Shown here one piece after another: positions 27,501 to 35,908 of a DNA stretch of 64,000 nucleotides. The translations under genes were made by a program, and so were the position numbers. Within the stretch, counting starts at the first letter, position 1. Each line of letters opens with the position of its first letter. Origin of the DNA: Aquabacterium olei (GTDB lineage Bacteria > Pseudomonadota > Gammaproteobacteria > Burkholderiales > Burkholderiaceae_C); NCBI RefSeq assembly GCF_003100395.1, contig NZ_CP029210.1, positions 682,001 through 746,000 of the forward strand, read 5' to 3'. Below the pieces are notes generated by a model, which made no database searches, was not told the DNA's origin, and saw only the letters and a program-made list of their open reading frames with translations.

Positions 27501-28310
27501 ATGAAATTTGCAATGAAGAGCATCGTCGCCGCGGCTGCCTTCCTGGCTGTGGGTGTTGCCAGCGCTGCGACGCAGACCGTTGCAGTGGGCGGTTCGGTCA
27601 ACGGCTTCACGCTGGTTGGCGGCACGGGCGCCCTGACGTTCGACCGTTCGCTGGTGACCGCCATCAACACCGGCGCCATCCAACTGTCGGCTGCCACGCC
27701 GGCGACCGCGACCCTGGTCAAGACCTCGACCGGCAAGTACAGCAACGTCGAAGGCAGCCGTCCGGTGTTCAACGCACCGATCACCTCGCTGAAGGTGGAC
27801 ACCGCCACCAACCAGGTCACCGACGCCTACACCGCCGGTGGCGCGCTGATGGTGGCTCCGGCCGAGATCGAAGGCGACGCCAACCTGGCCTCGACTGGCG
27901 GTTCGCTGTCCGTGACCAACATCCACGTGGACCTGGTCGCCAAGAAAGTGTTCGTGGACATCAACGGTGCCAACGGCGTCGGCACCAAGACGAACTACTA
28001 CCTGTGGGACGTCACCACGATTTCGGGTGACACCGCCCTGAAGGACGGCACCGCGCTGACCTCGATCACCGGCCTGACCATCGCTGGCGGCACCACGGGC
28101 GAAGCGTTCAACACCTTCGCCAAGTCGCTGGGCCTGACCGAGACCGGCATCGTGGCCATGCGTGGCATCACGAACTACGGTTCGATCGCTTCGAGCATCA
28201 CCGCCAAGGCGGGCGCCGTCACCCCGGCCGTGCCTGAGCCCTCCACCTACGCCCTGATGGGCCTGGGCCTGGTCGGCATCGCGGCTGTGGCCCGTCGCCG
28301 CGCCAAGTAA
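27501..28310 (+). CDS. PEP-CTERM sorting-domain protein
   Basis: A 269-aa secreted protein. It has a Sec signal peptide (MKFAMKSIVAAAAFLAVGVASA, cleavage after ASA), a Thr/Ala/Gly-rich body with no cysteine, and a C-terminal tail with VPEPSTYALMGLGLVGIAA then RRRAK: the PEP motif, a transmembrane helix and a basic end. Such tails are cut by an exosortase (EpsH/XrtA), and the protein then goes to the surface or extracellular matrix, often glycosylated. GGAGAT precedes the ATG; the longer upstream frame lacks features. Specific function unknown. Confidence 0.9.
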   Translation: MKFAMKSIVAAAAFLAVGVASAATQTVAVGGSVNGFTLVGGTGALTFDRSLVTAINTGAIQLSAATPATATLVKTSTGKYSNVEGSRPVFNAPITSLKVDTATNQVTDAYTAGGALMVAPAEIEGDANLASTGGSLSVTNIHVDLVAKKVFVDINGANGVGTKTNYYLWDVTTISGDTALKDGTALTSITGLTIAGGTTGEAFNTFAKSLGLTETGIVAMRGITNYGSIASSITAKAGAVTPAVPEPSTYALMGLGLVGIAAVARRRAK

Positions 28311-28360
28311 TCCAGTTCCTGGATGAAGAAGGGGGGCGCGCGTGATGCCGCCCCCCAGAG

Positions 28361-28388
28361 CAGCCGCTCCGAGCGGCTGTTTTCTTCT
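28361..28388 (+). terminator. Rho-independent terminator after the PEP-CTERM gene
   Basis: An 8-bp stem CAGCCGCT/AGCGGCTG with a 3-nt loop, then TTTTCTTCT. It separates the PEP-CTERM gene from the OmpW-like gene 36 bp downstream. Confidence 0.85.
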
Positions 28389-28423
28389 CGACGCCTGAAC
28401 GCTGTAGATATAACGGAGACCGC

Positions 28424-29545
28424 ATGATCCGCCGTGGACGTTTTGCTCTGAACCTCTTTTCCCTGGCGTTCGCTGCCAGCCTGTCCGGCGGTGTGCAAGC
28501 GCAAGCGTCTGACCCCTATATTGCCAAACAGCTTTCGAGCGCGGTTCGCGGCAATTTGTTCATGCGCCTCGGCTACACAAGCATTTCAGTTCAAAACAAG
28601 TCCGGCGATGCGCGAGACATTACCGGCCCTGTTGTCACCATGGCGGACCTCGATGCCGCCGCAGCGCTCGGTGACAGCCTTCCCGCATCGGATCCGCTGA
28701 GCGCGTGGCAACTCAAGAGCAACATCGATGACGGAGTTACGCCGGGGAATTCTCCAGATGGGCCAGAGGCCATCTATTCCTCCTACATGGACCTGTTCCG
28801 GAGCGCGGTGGCTCAGGAGGGCGGAGGCTTGGGCACTCCCAAAGGCATCAAGGCCAAAGTCGGCAATTCGGCAACCGTGACCTTGAGCCTGGGGTACTGG
28901 CTGAGCGACGACCACACCTGGGTGGCGGAAGCCTACGTGCTCGCAGCGCCGTTGACGGTCAAGGCCTATGGCGACGGGGTGAATGTCAACGGCAAGCCAA
29001 ATGGTCTTGCTGGCAAGGAAATAATCGAAACCAAGATGTTGCCTCCGCTGGCCGTCTTCGGTCGGTATTTTGGGAATCGCGAATCGCGCTTCCGCCCCTA
29101 CCTCGGCGTGGGGGCTACCTATGCCGTGTTCTTCGACACTCGTACGACCAATGCCTACGAATCCTATGTGGGCGGCCGTTCAACTGCCAAGCTCAAGAAT
29201 GCGTTCGGAGTAGGTCCGTTTGCCGGCTTAAAGTGGCAGATCGATGACGATTGGCATGTGAGCTTGGCGGTTGGTCAAGTAAAGATCAAGACGGAGGCCA
29301 CGGTGACCAGCTATAACACTCAAATCAGGTCGGGCGATCGAGTTCTGGCTGATTACGTGACGACCGTGGGGGAGGCTATTAAGTTGGCTGAAGGTAGAAC
29401 CGGCGCGGATCCACAATTCACAACCAAGCTAATGCAGCTGGTTGCTCGCAATCGAGGTGGGGCGGATCAAGGCACCTACGTCCGCAAGCAGGACCAATCG
29501 TTGACCAACACCATCTTCAACATCAGCATCGGTCGCAGCTTCTGA
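28424..29545 (+). CDS. Oversized OmpW-like outer membrane protein
   Basis: A 373-aa protein with a signal peptide ending around GGVQAQA and a body of amphipathic beta strands closing with a terminal Phe (NISIGRSF), as for outer membrane barrels. The block LPPLAVFGRYFGN...RPYLGVGATYAVFF matches OmpW proteins, which form small eight-stranded barrels. Typical OmpW is near 210 aa; here extra segments occur at about 60-130 and 290-350, likely long loops. Codon use and GC are visibly lower than in the neighbours, hinting at different ancestry. Substrate unknown. Confidence 0.72.
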   Translation: MIRRGRFALNLFSLAFAASLSGGVQAQASDPYIAKQLSSAVRGNLFMRLGYTSISVQNKSGDARDITGPVVTMADLDAAAALGDSLPASDPLSAWQLKSNIDDGVTPGNSPDGPEAIYSSYMDLFRSAVAQEGGGLGTPKGIKAKVGNSATVTLSLGYWLSDDHTWVAEAYVLAAPLTVKAYGDGVNVNGKPNGLAGKEIIETKMLPPLAVFGRYFGNRESRFRPYLGVGATYAVFFDTRTTNAYESYVGGRSTAKLKNAFGVGPFAGLKWQIDDDWHVSLAVGQVKIKTEATVTSYNTQIRSGDRVLADYVTTVGEAIKLAEGRTGADPQFTTKLMQLVARNRGGADQGTYVRKQDQSLTNTIFNISIGRSF

Positions 29546-29570
29546 TCTCAGGCGCTGCCCGAAGCCTGTC

Positions 29571-30110
29571 TCACGGCGCGCTGGGTGGCGCAGCGAGGTC
29601 GACCGTCGCAGCCGGATAACGCGTGGCCAGCCGCTCCAGATCCCGCGCGCTGTCGAGCCGAAGCAGCTCCGAAAACAGTTCACCCGAGACGCCGATCGGC
29701 CTGGCACCTGTTGAGCCGGGCGCAGGGTGGACCACCGGGAAGCTGGGCAGGCAGTCGGCCATCGCGTGCAGGCTGACTGCGGGCAGCGGCGCGCCGTTCA
29801 GTGGAAGCAGCAGCCAGCCTCCGGCCTGAGGGCTGGCCTCCACGCCGGCGCGAATGGCGCGCCCCAGCCACTGGCCTGGCCCTTCTTCGCCGTCATCCTC
29901 GATCGTCAGCACGTGATTGCCCGGCAGGATGGCTTGCGCGTGCGCGGCCATGCCAGGCGGCGTGACCACCAGAGCCGGCAGGCCGGTGGACAGGACGTTG
30001 TGCAGCGTCTGAGCCAGGGCCTGCGGGTCTCCGCTGGCTCCCGTGTTGCCGCGCGGGCCGGCTTCCGAAACCGGGCCGGCCAGAACGATGACGGTGGCGG
30101 AGGAGGTCAT
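29571..30110 (-). CDS. MobA-like nucleotidyltransferase, probably inactive
   Basis: A 179-aa protein with the overall order of the MobA/MocA-like NTP transferase family (as in molybdenum-cofactor cytidylyl- or guanylyltransferases): VIVLAG start, GGWLLLP centre, and the end GARPIGVSGELFSELLRLD...LERLATRYPAATVDL. However the G-rich nucleotide loop (normally LAGGxSxRMG) reads LAGPVSEAG, and the metal-binding GDMP is replaced by NGAP. The enzyme is therefore probably not catalytic or has a changed role. The start ATG 30110 has GGAGG close upstream. It is convergent with the OmpW-like gene and stands alone. Confidence 0.62.
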   Translation of the reverse strand: MTSSATVIVLAGPVSEAGPRGNTGASGDPQALAQTLHNVLSTGLPALVVTPPGMAAHAQAILPGNHVLTIEDDGEEGPGQWLGRAIRAGVEASPQAGGWLLLPLNGAPLPAVSLHAMADCLPSFPVVHPAPGSTGARPIGVSGELFSELLRLDSARDLERLATRYPAATVDLAAPPSAP

Positions 30111-30252
30111 GGTGATTCGCGAGGGGTGGAAGTCCAGTTTGAGCCGGGTTGTTGCAGTGCACCACCGTGGCTTCACTTAGGTGCATACCCGTGCCGGATG
30201 GACTTGACGGGCGTCATCGCGCGGGCGCCGCAAAGTGCCCGATACTCGTGCC

Positions 30253-30906
30253 ATGGACAAATCATCTCCTCACGATCTGGCGCAGATGCGCAAGAGCTAT
30301 GAGCTGGCCGAACTCGATGAGGCGCAGGTTGCGCCCGAGCCCATCGACCAGTTCCATCGCTGGTTCGATGAAGCCGTTCGGGCCAAGGCCCTCGAGCCCA
30401 ACGCCATGACCGTGGCCACGGTGGGCGCCGACGGTCGACCGTCGACCCGCGTGCTGCTGCTCAAGGGCGCCGACGCGCAGGGCCTCGTCTGGTTCACCAA
30501 CTACGAAAGCCGCAAGGGCCACGAGCTCGCCGCCAACCCGTTTGCCGCCATGCAGTTCTTCTGGGGCGAGCTCGAGCGTGTCGTCCGCATCGAAGGGCGG
30601 GTCGAGCGGGTCAGCGACGAGGAATCCGACGCCTACTATGGCAGCCGGCCGTTGGGCTCGCGCATCGGTGCGTGGGTGTCACCGCAGAGCCGTGTGCTGA
30701 CCTCGCGCAGCGAGCTCGAAGCAGCCTGGGCCCGGCAGCAAGCCGCCCTCGGCGACGATCCTCCGCGCCCGCCGCATTGGGGTGGCTACCGCCTCGTACC
30801 GGACCGCTGGGAGTTCTGGCAGGGGCGCCCGTCCCGTCTGCATGACCGCATCGTCTACCAGCGTCTGGCAGACGGAACGTGGCAGCGGCAGCGGCTGGCC
30901 CCCTGA
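30253..30906 (+). CDS. pdxH: Pyridoxamine/pyridoxine 5'-phosphate oxidase
   Basis: PdxH (217 aa) oxidises PNP or PMP to pyridoxal 5'-phosphate with FMN, the last step of vitamin B6 synthesis and salvage. The alignment-quality blocks are [56 protein letters not shown], and the substrate-binding end [16 protein letters not shown] and [10 protein letters not shown] closing in RLAP as in Escherichia coli. ATG 30253 is preferred; an in-frame GTG 18 bp upstream is possible. The 140 bp before it hold the divergent upstream region of the MobA-like gene, with nothing else seen. Confidence 0.96.
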   Translation: MDKSSPHDLAQMRKSYELAELDEAQVAPEPIDQFHRWFDEAVRAKALEPNAMTVATVGADGRPSTRVLLLKGADAQGLVWFTNYESRKGHELAANPFAAMQFFWGELERVVRIEGRVERVSDEESDAYYGSRPLGSRIGAWVSPQSRVLTSRSELEAAWARQQAALGDDPPRPPHWGGYRLVPDRWEFWQGRPSRLHDRIVYQRLADGTWQRQRLAP

Positions 30907-30946
30907 CCGGTCGCAAGGCGAACCGCCCCGGGGCGGCCGCCGCACC

Positions 30947-31519
30947 TCAGCCCTGCCTGAGCAGGTCGGGGAACAGGCGTCGGGACTTGTCCACCTTGGG
31001 GGCCACCACGAAGGCGCAGTAGCCCTGATGCGGGTGCTGCTCGAAATAGCGCTGGTGGTAGGCCTCGGCCGGGTGGTAATTGGACAGGGGCGCCACTTCG
31101 GTGACGATGGGGCGCTCGTAGATGCTGCTCATGGCCAGCTGCTCGATGAAGTCACGCGCGGTCTGAGCCTGCTGCGCGTCGTGCGTGTAGATCCCTGAGC
31201 GGTACTGCGTACCGACGTCGTTGCCTTGCCGGTTCAGCGTGGTCGGGTCGTGCACAGCAAAGAACACTTCCAGGAGCTGGCGGTAGCTGATCTGGGTTGG
31301 ATCGAAGCGTACTCGCACGACTTCGGCGTGGCCGGTCTCGCCAGCGCAGACGGCCTCATAGGTGGGGGCTGGATCGTGCCCGTTGCTGTAGCCGGACTCG
31401 ACCGCGACCACGCCGCGCAGGCCGAGAAACACGGCTTCGACACACCAGAAGCAGCCGCCAGCGAAGGTGGCTTCGGACAGCGTGGGGGCGGGCGGCGTCC
31501 CCGGTTGATGTGATTCCAT
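30947..31519 (-). CDS. msrA: Peptide-methionine (S)-S-oxide reductase MsrA
   Basis: MsrA (190 aa) repairs S-methionine sulfoxide in proteins and free Met using thioredoxin. The catalytic motif is intact in FAGGCFWCVEAVF; GYSNGHDPAPTYEAVCAGETGHAEVV and NRQGNDVGTQYRSGIYTHD are canonical. A second cysteine near the C-terminus (HQGYCAFVV) could act as the resolving residue; the fused MsrB domain of some species is absent. No signal peptide, so cytoplasmic. Convergent with pdxH, 40 bp apart. Confidence 0.96.
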   Translation of the reverse strand: MESHQPGTPPAPTLSEATFAGGCFWCVEAVFLGLRGVVAVESGYSNGHDPAPTYEAVCAGETGHAEVVRVRFDPTQISYRQLLEVFFAVHDPTTLNRQGNDVGTQYRSGIYTHDAQQAQTARDFIEQLAMSSIYERPIVTEVAPLSNYHPAEAYHQRYFEQHPHQGYCAFVVAPKVDKSRRLFPDLLRQG

Positions 31520-31668
31520 GACCGGCTTCTCCTGCTTAGACTGCGGCCATTATCCGGCCCGGGCGTTCCCCTTGTCGCGAGGGTGTGTTCGAACGGTGCG
31601 ACGCCTCCACGGCGGTATCCACGATGACAGAGCCGGTCGGTGAACCAGGCTCGGGAGGTGTGTTTTCC

Positions 31669-32547
31669 ATGACGGACTGGGCTCTTTACAAACCGGTGCT
31701 GGCGGCTCTGGCCTTGCCGCCCGTGCCGTTTCTCTTGCTGGTGCTGGTGGGCGCGCGTTTGATCCTGCCGCGGCGTGGGCTGGGCTGGCTGCTGGTGCTG
31801 TTGGGCGTGGCCGGGCTGTGGTTCAGCAGTTGCGAGCAGACGGCGTTGTGGCTGCAGAACGGCGCGATGCGCCCCCCGCCCGCGCTGTTTGGTGCGGAGC
31901 AGGCCCGGCTGGCATCGCAAGGGCGCCTGTACGCGTCGCAGGCGCGTCGCGCGCCACGTGCCGCGCCAGTGGCGCCAGTGGCGCCACCGGCGGCCATCAT
32001 CGTGCTCGGTGGGGGCCTCGAGCGGCTTGCGCCAGAGTACGGGGTGGCGGCCCTGTCGGTGGGCAGCGAGCGACGCCTCCACTATGGCGTCTGGCTGAGT
32101 CGACAGACGGGCCTGCCCCTCGGTTTCAGTGGGGGCGTGGGCTGGGCCCAGCAAGGCGGGCAGGTGGGGCCGGGTGAGGCCGAGGTGGCGGCCCGCGTGA
32201 TCGAGCGCGACCATGGCATGCAACTGGTGTGGCAGGAGTCTGGCTCGTCGGACACGCGTGAGAACGCGGCCAGGACGATCGCCATGCTGGCGCCGCAGGG
32301 CGTGCAGGAGATCGTGCTCGTCACCGATGCGGTCCACATGCCCCGCGCTCAGCGCGCCTTCATCGAGGCCGCTCGCCGGGCGCTGGTGCAGAACCCGGGT
32401 TGGCCGATCATCCGCGTGACGCCCGCACCGGTCGCGTTCTGGCGCCGCGGCGAGCGCCCGGTGCTCGACTGGCTGCCTTCGCGTGACGGGATGGCGCATG
32501 TGCGCGAAGTCTCGCGCGAGTGGCTGGGTTGGCTGGCCGGCGCATGA
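31669..32547 (+). CDS. DUF218 (YdcF/ElyC/SanA-type) membrane protein
   Basis: A 292-aa inner-membrane protein with two N-terminal hydrophobic segments (LAALALPPVPFLLLVLVGARL and GLGWLLVLLGVAGLWF) and a periplasmic or cytoplasmic DUF218 domain: IIVLGGGLERL, SERRLHYGVWLSRQTGLPLGFSGG, WQESGSSDTRENAARTIAML, LVTDAVHMPRAQRAF. ElyC-type relatives affect envelope and peptidoglycan homeostasis. ATG 31669 follows GGAGGTG with 8-bp spacing; an earlier in-frame ATG (31624) has no such site. A run of Ala-Pro-Val repeats (about residues 98-107) links the two parts. Confidence 0.85.
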   Translation: MTDWALYKPVLAALALPPVPFLLLVLVGARLILPRRGLGWLLVLLGVAGLWFSSCEQTALWLQNGAMRPPPALFGAEQARLASQGRLYASQARRAPRAAPVAPVAPPAAIIVLGGGLERLAPEYGVAALSVGSERRLHYGVWLSRQTGLPLGFSGGVGWAQQGGQVGPGEAEVAARVIERDHGMQLVWQESGSSDTRENAARTIAMLAPQGVQEIVLVTDAVHMPRAQRAFIEAARRALVQNPGWPIIRVTPAPVAFWRRGERPVLDWLPSRDGMAHVREVSREWLGWLAGA

Positions 32548-32574
32548 CGGAAATCGGCCGCCCCAAATGAGAAA

Positions 32575-32594
32575 CCCCCGGACTAAGCCGGGGG
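32575..32594. terminator. Bidirectional terminator hairpin between DUF218 and ubiD
   Basis: A perfect 7-bp stem CCCCCGG/CCGGGGG with a 6-nt loop. On the minus strand it is followed by TTTCTCATTT, so it best fits the end of a minus-strand transcript (ubiD or the RNA candidate); on the plus strand it may still stop the DUF218 transcript. Confidence 0.65.
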
Positions 32595-32611
32595 CTGGAG
32601 CGGCGCGCGGG

Positions 32612-32790
32612 CCGTCCGAGGAAAGCACAGAGCGGATTGTCTGCACTTCCCAGAACGCAGTGACTGCGTTCTTTTGGGTGCCTGCATCAAGCAGGTGAAG
32701 TCAGATTACGCCCGGTGCGACAGCCACGCAAGCCCTTGTTACACATTGCAGCGCAGCGCGTGAGCTGGGTCTCGAACAGAGGCCGGTCAA
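32612..32790. ncRNA. Candidate structured RNA between DUF218 and ubiD
   Basis: No protein gene fits here, but nested helices do. GCAC/GTGC (32625/32715), GCG/CGC (32632/32709), TCTG/CAGA (32640/32702) and ACTT/AAGT (32645/32698) form an interrupted stalk that encloses two hairpins: CCC+AGAACGCAG/CTGCGTTCT+GGG (32649-32678) and CCTGC/GCAGG (32681-32695). The flanks to 32790 are of similar composition. The minus direction would end at the hairpin 32575-32594. Size and the bubble-rich stalk would suit a 6S-like RNA, but I do not see that family's conserved sequence, so identity and strand stay open. Confidence 0.4.
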
Positions 32791-32796
32791 GCCGCT

Positions 32797-34392
32797 TCAA
32801 GCGCGGCGCCCCGAGGCCAACACCGCCTCCACCAGTCCGTCCACGCGGCGTTGTACCGCCTCCGGCATGGTGATCGTGCGGCCCCATTCGCGGTGCGTCT
32901 CGCCAGGCCATTTGTTGGTGGCGTCCAGCCCCATCTTGCCGCCAAGACCACTCACCGGTGAGGCAAAGTCCAGGTAGTCGATCGGTGTGTTGTCCACCAG
33001 GGTCGTGTCGCGCACGGGGTCCATGCGGGTCGTCACGGCCCAGATCACTTCCTGCCAGTCACGGATGTTCACGTCGTCGTCCACCACGACGATGAACTTC
33101 GTGTACATGAACTGCCGCAGGAAGCTCCACAGCCCGAACATCAGGCGCTTGCCGTGCCCCGCATAGGCCTTCTTCATGCTGATGATGGCCATGCGGTAGC
33201 TGCAGCCCTCGGGCGGCAGGTAGAAGTCGACGATCTCCGGGAACTGCTTCTGCAGGATGGGCACGAAGACCTCGTTCAGCGCCACGCCCAGCACGGCGGG
33301 CTCGTCGGGCGGCTTGCCGGTGTAGGTCGAGTGGTAGACCGGGTTGTCGCGGTGGGTGATGCGGTTCACCTCGAACACGGGGAACCAGTCCTGCTCGTTG
33401 TAATACCCCGTGTGGTCGCCGAAGGGCCCCTCCAGAGCGTGCAGGTAGCCGCCCTTCTCCTTGAGGGGCACGCCGTGTTCGCTCACACCTTCGAAGCCGG
33501 CAGCAGCAGGGGGGATGTGGCCTTCCAGCACGAACTCGGCGGAGGCCGGCACCTGCAGGCGCGCCTCGCCTTCGCCCACGCCGGTGTCCACCACCTCGGT
33601 GCGGCTGCCGCGCAGCAGGCCCGCAAACTGGTATTCGCTCAACGAGTCCGGCACGGGCGTGACGGCACCCAGGATGGTGGCCGGGTCCGCGCCCAGCGCC
33701 ACGGCGATCGGGAAGGGCTGGCCTGGGTTGGCCAGCGCGAATTCGCGAAAGTCGAGCGCGCCGCCGCGGTGGGTCAGCCAGCGCATGATGAGCTGGCGGC
33801 GGCCGATGAGCTGTTGTCGGTAGATGCCCAGGTTCTGCCTGCGACGTGGTTGCGGCACGCCTTGCGGCCCACGGGTCACGACCAGGCCCCAGGTCAGCAG
33901 CGGCGCGGCATCGTCGGGCCAGCAGTGCTGGATGGGCAGGGTGGTCAGGTCGACATCACTGCCTTCCAGCACCGCCTCCTGGCATGCCGCTCGCCGTACC
34001 GAAGCGGGCTTCATGTCCCACAGCGCTTTGGCCATCTGCAGCAGCTTGCCGGCGTCCTTCAGCCCGCGCGGGGGCTCGGGTTCCTTCAGGCTGGCCAGCA
34101 CGCGCCCGATGTCGCGCAACTCGCTCACGTCCTGCGCGCCCATGCCCAGGGCCACCCGCCTTGGGGTGCCGAACAGGTTGGCCAGAACAGGAATGCGATA
34201 GGCCTGAGCCTGCCCCTGGCCCCCCCCCGGCCGAGTGGGCTGATCGAACCAGAGGGCGGGGCCGCCGGCACGCAGCACCCGGTCGCTCAGCGCCGTCATC
34301 TCCAGGTGAACGGAAACGGGGTCATGCACGCGACACAGTTCACCCTGGGCCTCGAGGCCCGCCACAAAGTCACGAAGATCGCGGTATTTCAT
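32797..34392 (-). CDS. ubiD: UbiD family 3-octaprenyl-4-hydroxybenzoate decarboxylase
   Basis: UbiD (531 aa) decarboxylates 3-polyprenyl-4-hydroxybenzoate in ubiquinone synthesis using prenylated FMN made by Ubi[85 protein letters not shown] (with the catalytic-pocket E and R/E residues of the family) and [13 protein letters not shown] at the end are characteristic. Length is at the upper end of the normal range. It stands alone on the minus strand; no ubiX is in the window. Confidence 0.95.
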   Translation of the reverse strand: MKYRDLRDFVAGLEAQGELCRVHDPVSVHLEMTALSDRVLRAGGPALWFDQPTRPGGGQGQAQAYRIPVLANLFGTPRRVALGMGAQDVSELRDIGRVLASLKEPEPPRGLKDAGKLLQMAKALWDMKPASVRRAACQEAVLEGSDVDLTTLPIQHCWPDDAAPLLTWGLVVTRGPQGVPQPRRRQNLGIYRQQLIGRRQLIMRWLTHRGGALDFREFALANPGQPFPIAVALGADPATILGAVTPVPDSLSEYQFAGLLRGSRTEVVDTGVGEGEARLQVPASAEFVLEGHIPPAAAGFEGVSEHGVPLKEKGGYLHALEGPFGDHTGYYNEQDWFPVFEVNRITHRDNPVYHSTYTGKPPDEPAVLGVALNEVFVPILQKQFPEIVDFYLPPEGCSYRMAIISMKKAYAGHGKRLMFGLWSFLRQFMYTKFIVVVDDDVNIRDWQEVIWAVTTRMDPVRDTTLVDNTPIDYLDFASPVSGLGGKMGLDATNKWPGETHREWGRTITMPEAVQRRVDGLVEAVLASGRRA

Positions 34393-34707
34393 CAGTCGGT
34401 GTTATAAGGATTGAATCCGTTATGCTTGACTGGTTATTACAGCGGTGCCTAGAATCCGCCTCCGTTGAACCCGGTGTCTGAATTCTCCGGGTTTCCCCTT
34501 GTGCCCCACTGCGGGGTGCAACGCTGCCAGCCCTGGCACACCCCTGCGGTCCACGTTGTTCGGACCGCCCTTCGTGATGGCGACCGCGCACTGCACAGCG
34601 CCGCCATCGTCCAGCCGGGGCCATTATCACTGCCGCTCGGGCGCGGCACGGTCTGGCCTTGAGCCTGACGCCGTCGTGTCCCGGGTGCCGGTGTGGAAAG
34701 GAGAAAC
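34393..34707 (+). promoter_or_regulatory. Promoter and long leader of the lytic transglycosylase gene
   Basis: TTGACT (34426-34431), 18-bp spacer, TAGAAT (34450-34455) is a good sigma-70 pair pointing right. Shortly after, a 7-bp stem AACCCGG/CCGGGTT (34468-34493) runs into TTTCCCC, looking like an early terminator in a leader of about 245 nt. The rest of the interval shows no gene. AAAGGAG sits just before ATG 34708. Confidence 0.6.
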
Positions 34708-35721
34708 ATGACAGCGTTTGATCGTGCAGCGGATGGGCAGGAGCCCTCCGCATGGGTCGGGCCTCAGTGGTTGAAGTCCGTCCGTGCCGCCTCTGGTGGT
34801 GTGTCGGGTGCGTTGCGCCTGTTCTTGTCCGATGTGCTGGGCGGCCTGCGCCTGGTGAGTCACAACGCCCTGGCCATGCTGGGGCTGGCCGCGGTGGCGG
34901 TGGCCCTGTTCCTGTTCCATCGTCCCGAAGTGCGCCATGAACTGGAAGGTCGGGCGCTGAGCTGGCTCGTCGAGCGGGCCAATGTGCGCCTGGCGAACGC
35001 GACCGAGGGCGAGGCGGATGACGGCGCCGCTCTGGTCGAGCTGGCCGAGCCTGAGGCCATCCAGCGCGCCACGGCGGCCAATCCGGCCGAGCTCAATCGC
35101 CAGCAGGCCGCGGTGGCTTACTGGATTGCGCGCCGGTACAACGTGGCCCCCGAGCCCATCAGCCGCCTGGTCCAGGAGGCCTGGTCGGTGGGGCAGCGCA
35201 TGGGGGTTGAGCCCACGCTGGTCCTGGCCGTGATGGCGGTGGAGTCCGGGTTCAACCCGTTCGCCCAGAGCCACGTCGGCGCCCAGGGGCTGATGCAGGT
35301 GATGACCGGCGTGCACCATGACAAGTACGCCATTTTCGGCGGCAAGAATGCGGCGTTCGACCCGGTGACCAACCTGCGGGTGGGCGTGCAAGTCTTGAAG
35401 GACTGCATCCGGCGTGCCGGCAGCCTGGAGGGCGGACTGAAGTATTACGTCGGCGCCGCCAACCTGGCCGATGACCGTGGATACGGCGCCAAGGTGCTCG
35501 CAGAGCAGACCTACCTGCGTCAGGTGGCCAATGGCCGCTCGGTGCCTGTGATGGCGCCGCTGCCCCAGGCCACGGTGCAGGCCGCCACCCCGGCCGCGTC
35601 GCCTGCGGTGACGGTGGTGCCGACGGCCGCCCCGGCCGGGGCCTCGGGCGTGGCGCCGGCCGCCAGCGACACCCCCGCGGTTCCGCATCGCCCAGAGCAG
35701 GTGGCCTTGCTGGTGCATTGA
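34708..35721 (+). CDS. Lytic transglycosylase (SLT domain), membrane-anchored
   Basis: A 337-aa protein with an N-terminal membrane helix (about 53-75, HNALAMLGLAAVAVALFLFH), a variable linker and a family 1 SLT domain: AVMAVESGFNPFAQSHVGAQ has the catalytic Glu in ESGFNP and GLMQVM; GGLKYYVGAANL is the end of the fold. It should cleave the MurNAc-GlcNAc bond of peptidoglycan to 1,6-anhydro products, which the AnmK encoded at 23223 could recycle. The C-terminal 60 residues are Ala/Pro/Val-rich. AAAGGAG precedes the ATG. The first 50 residues are unique. Confidence 0.9.
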   Translation: MTAFDRAADGQEPSAWVGPQWLKSVRAASGGVSGALRLFLSDVLGGLRLVSHNALAMLGLAAVAVALFLFHRPEVRHELEGRALSWLVERANVRLANATEGEADDGAALVELAEPEAIQRATAANPAELNRQQAAVAYWIARRYNVAPEPISRLVQEAWSVGQRMGVEPTLVLAVMAVESGFNPFAQSHVGAQGLMQVMTGVHHDKYAIFGGKNAAFDPVTNLRVGVQVLKDCIRRAGSLEGGLKYYVGAANLADDRGYGAKVLAEQTYLRQVANGRSVPVMAPLPQATVQAATPAASPAVTVVPTAAPAGASGVAPAASDTPAVPHRPEQVALLVH

Positions 35722-35765
35722 CCCGACTGGCCGGCCCCCGGCTGGCGGGCTTGGCTGCCCTCCGC

Positions 35766-35771
35766 TACAAT
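35766..35771 (+). promoter_or_regulatory. Likely -10 box of the glyA promoter
   Basis: TACAAT lies 10-15 bp before the start of the ZTP aptamer. The matching -35 region is poor. A start of transcription near 35778 would place the aptamer at the very 5' end of the mRNA. Confidence 0.45.
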
Positions 35772-35772
35772 C

Positions 35773-35812
35773 AAACCCGCTGCGCAACTGGCGATACACG
35801 GCGGGTTTTTCG
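35773..35812 (+). terminator. Read-through terminator overlapping the ZTP aptamer
   Basis: Stem AAACCCGC (35773-35780) with GCGGGTTT (35801-35808), followed by TTCG. It would end transcripts arriving from the transglycosylase gene. Its right arm is also the left arm of an aptamer hairpin, so the two folds exclude each other. Confidence 0.6.
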
Positions 35813-35908
35813 TTTCCAACAACGACCCGCCTGAGGTGGTGAACCACCGGGAAGCGCGGCCGGCTGGCTCGTAAGGGCCACGCCGATGTGCCGTTCGCCT
35901 GGGCAGCC
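35781..35908 (+). promoter_or_regulatory. ZTP (pfl) riboswitch upstream of glyA
   Basis: The conserved pieces of the pfl/ZTP aptamer occur in order: GCGCAACTGGCGATACACGG, an internal hairpin GGCGGGT/ACCCGCC (35800-35831), GGTGGTGAACCACCGGGAAGCG, a variable linker, and the second subdomain CCGTTCGCCTGGGCAG (35891-35906). The aptamer binds ZTP/ZMP, a sign of low 10-formyl-tetrahydrofolate, and is known to control folate and purine genes such as glyA. Downstream, TCTTCA/TGAAGA (35954-35971) pairs across the glyA ribosome site GAAGAGGA, so control of translation initiation is plausible. Confidence 0.88.

Noticed and set aside
30923..30936. Perfect palindrome CCGCCCC/GGGGCGG between pdxH and msrA
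   Set aside because: It has no loop and no T tract, so it does not make a terminator; it may be chance in GC-rich sequence.
31963..31996. Short tandem repeat (GCGCCAGTG units) in the DUF218 gene
   Set aside because: It encodes an Ala-Pro-Val linker and is too short to suggest phase variation or a mobile element.
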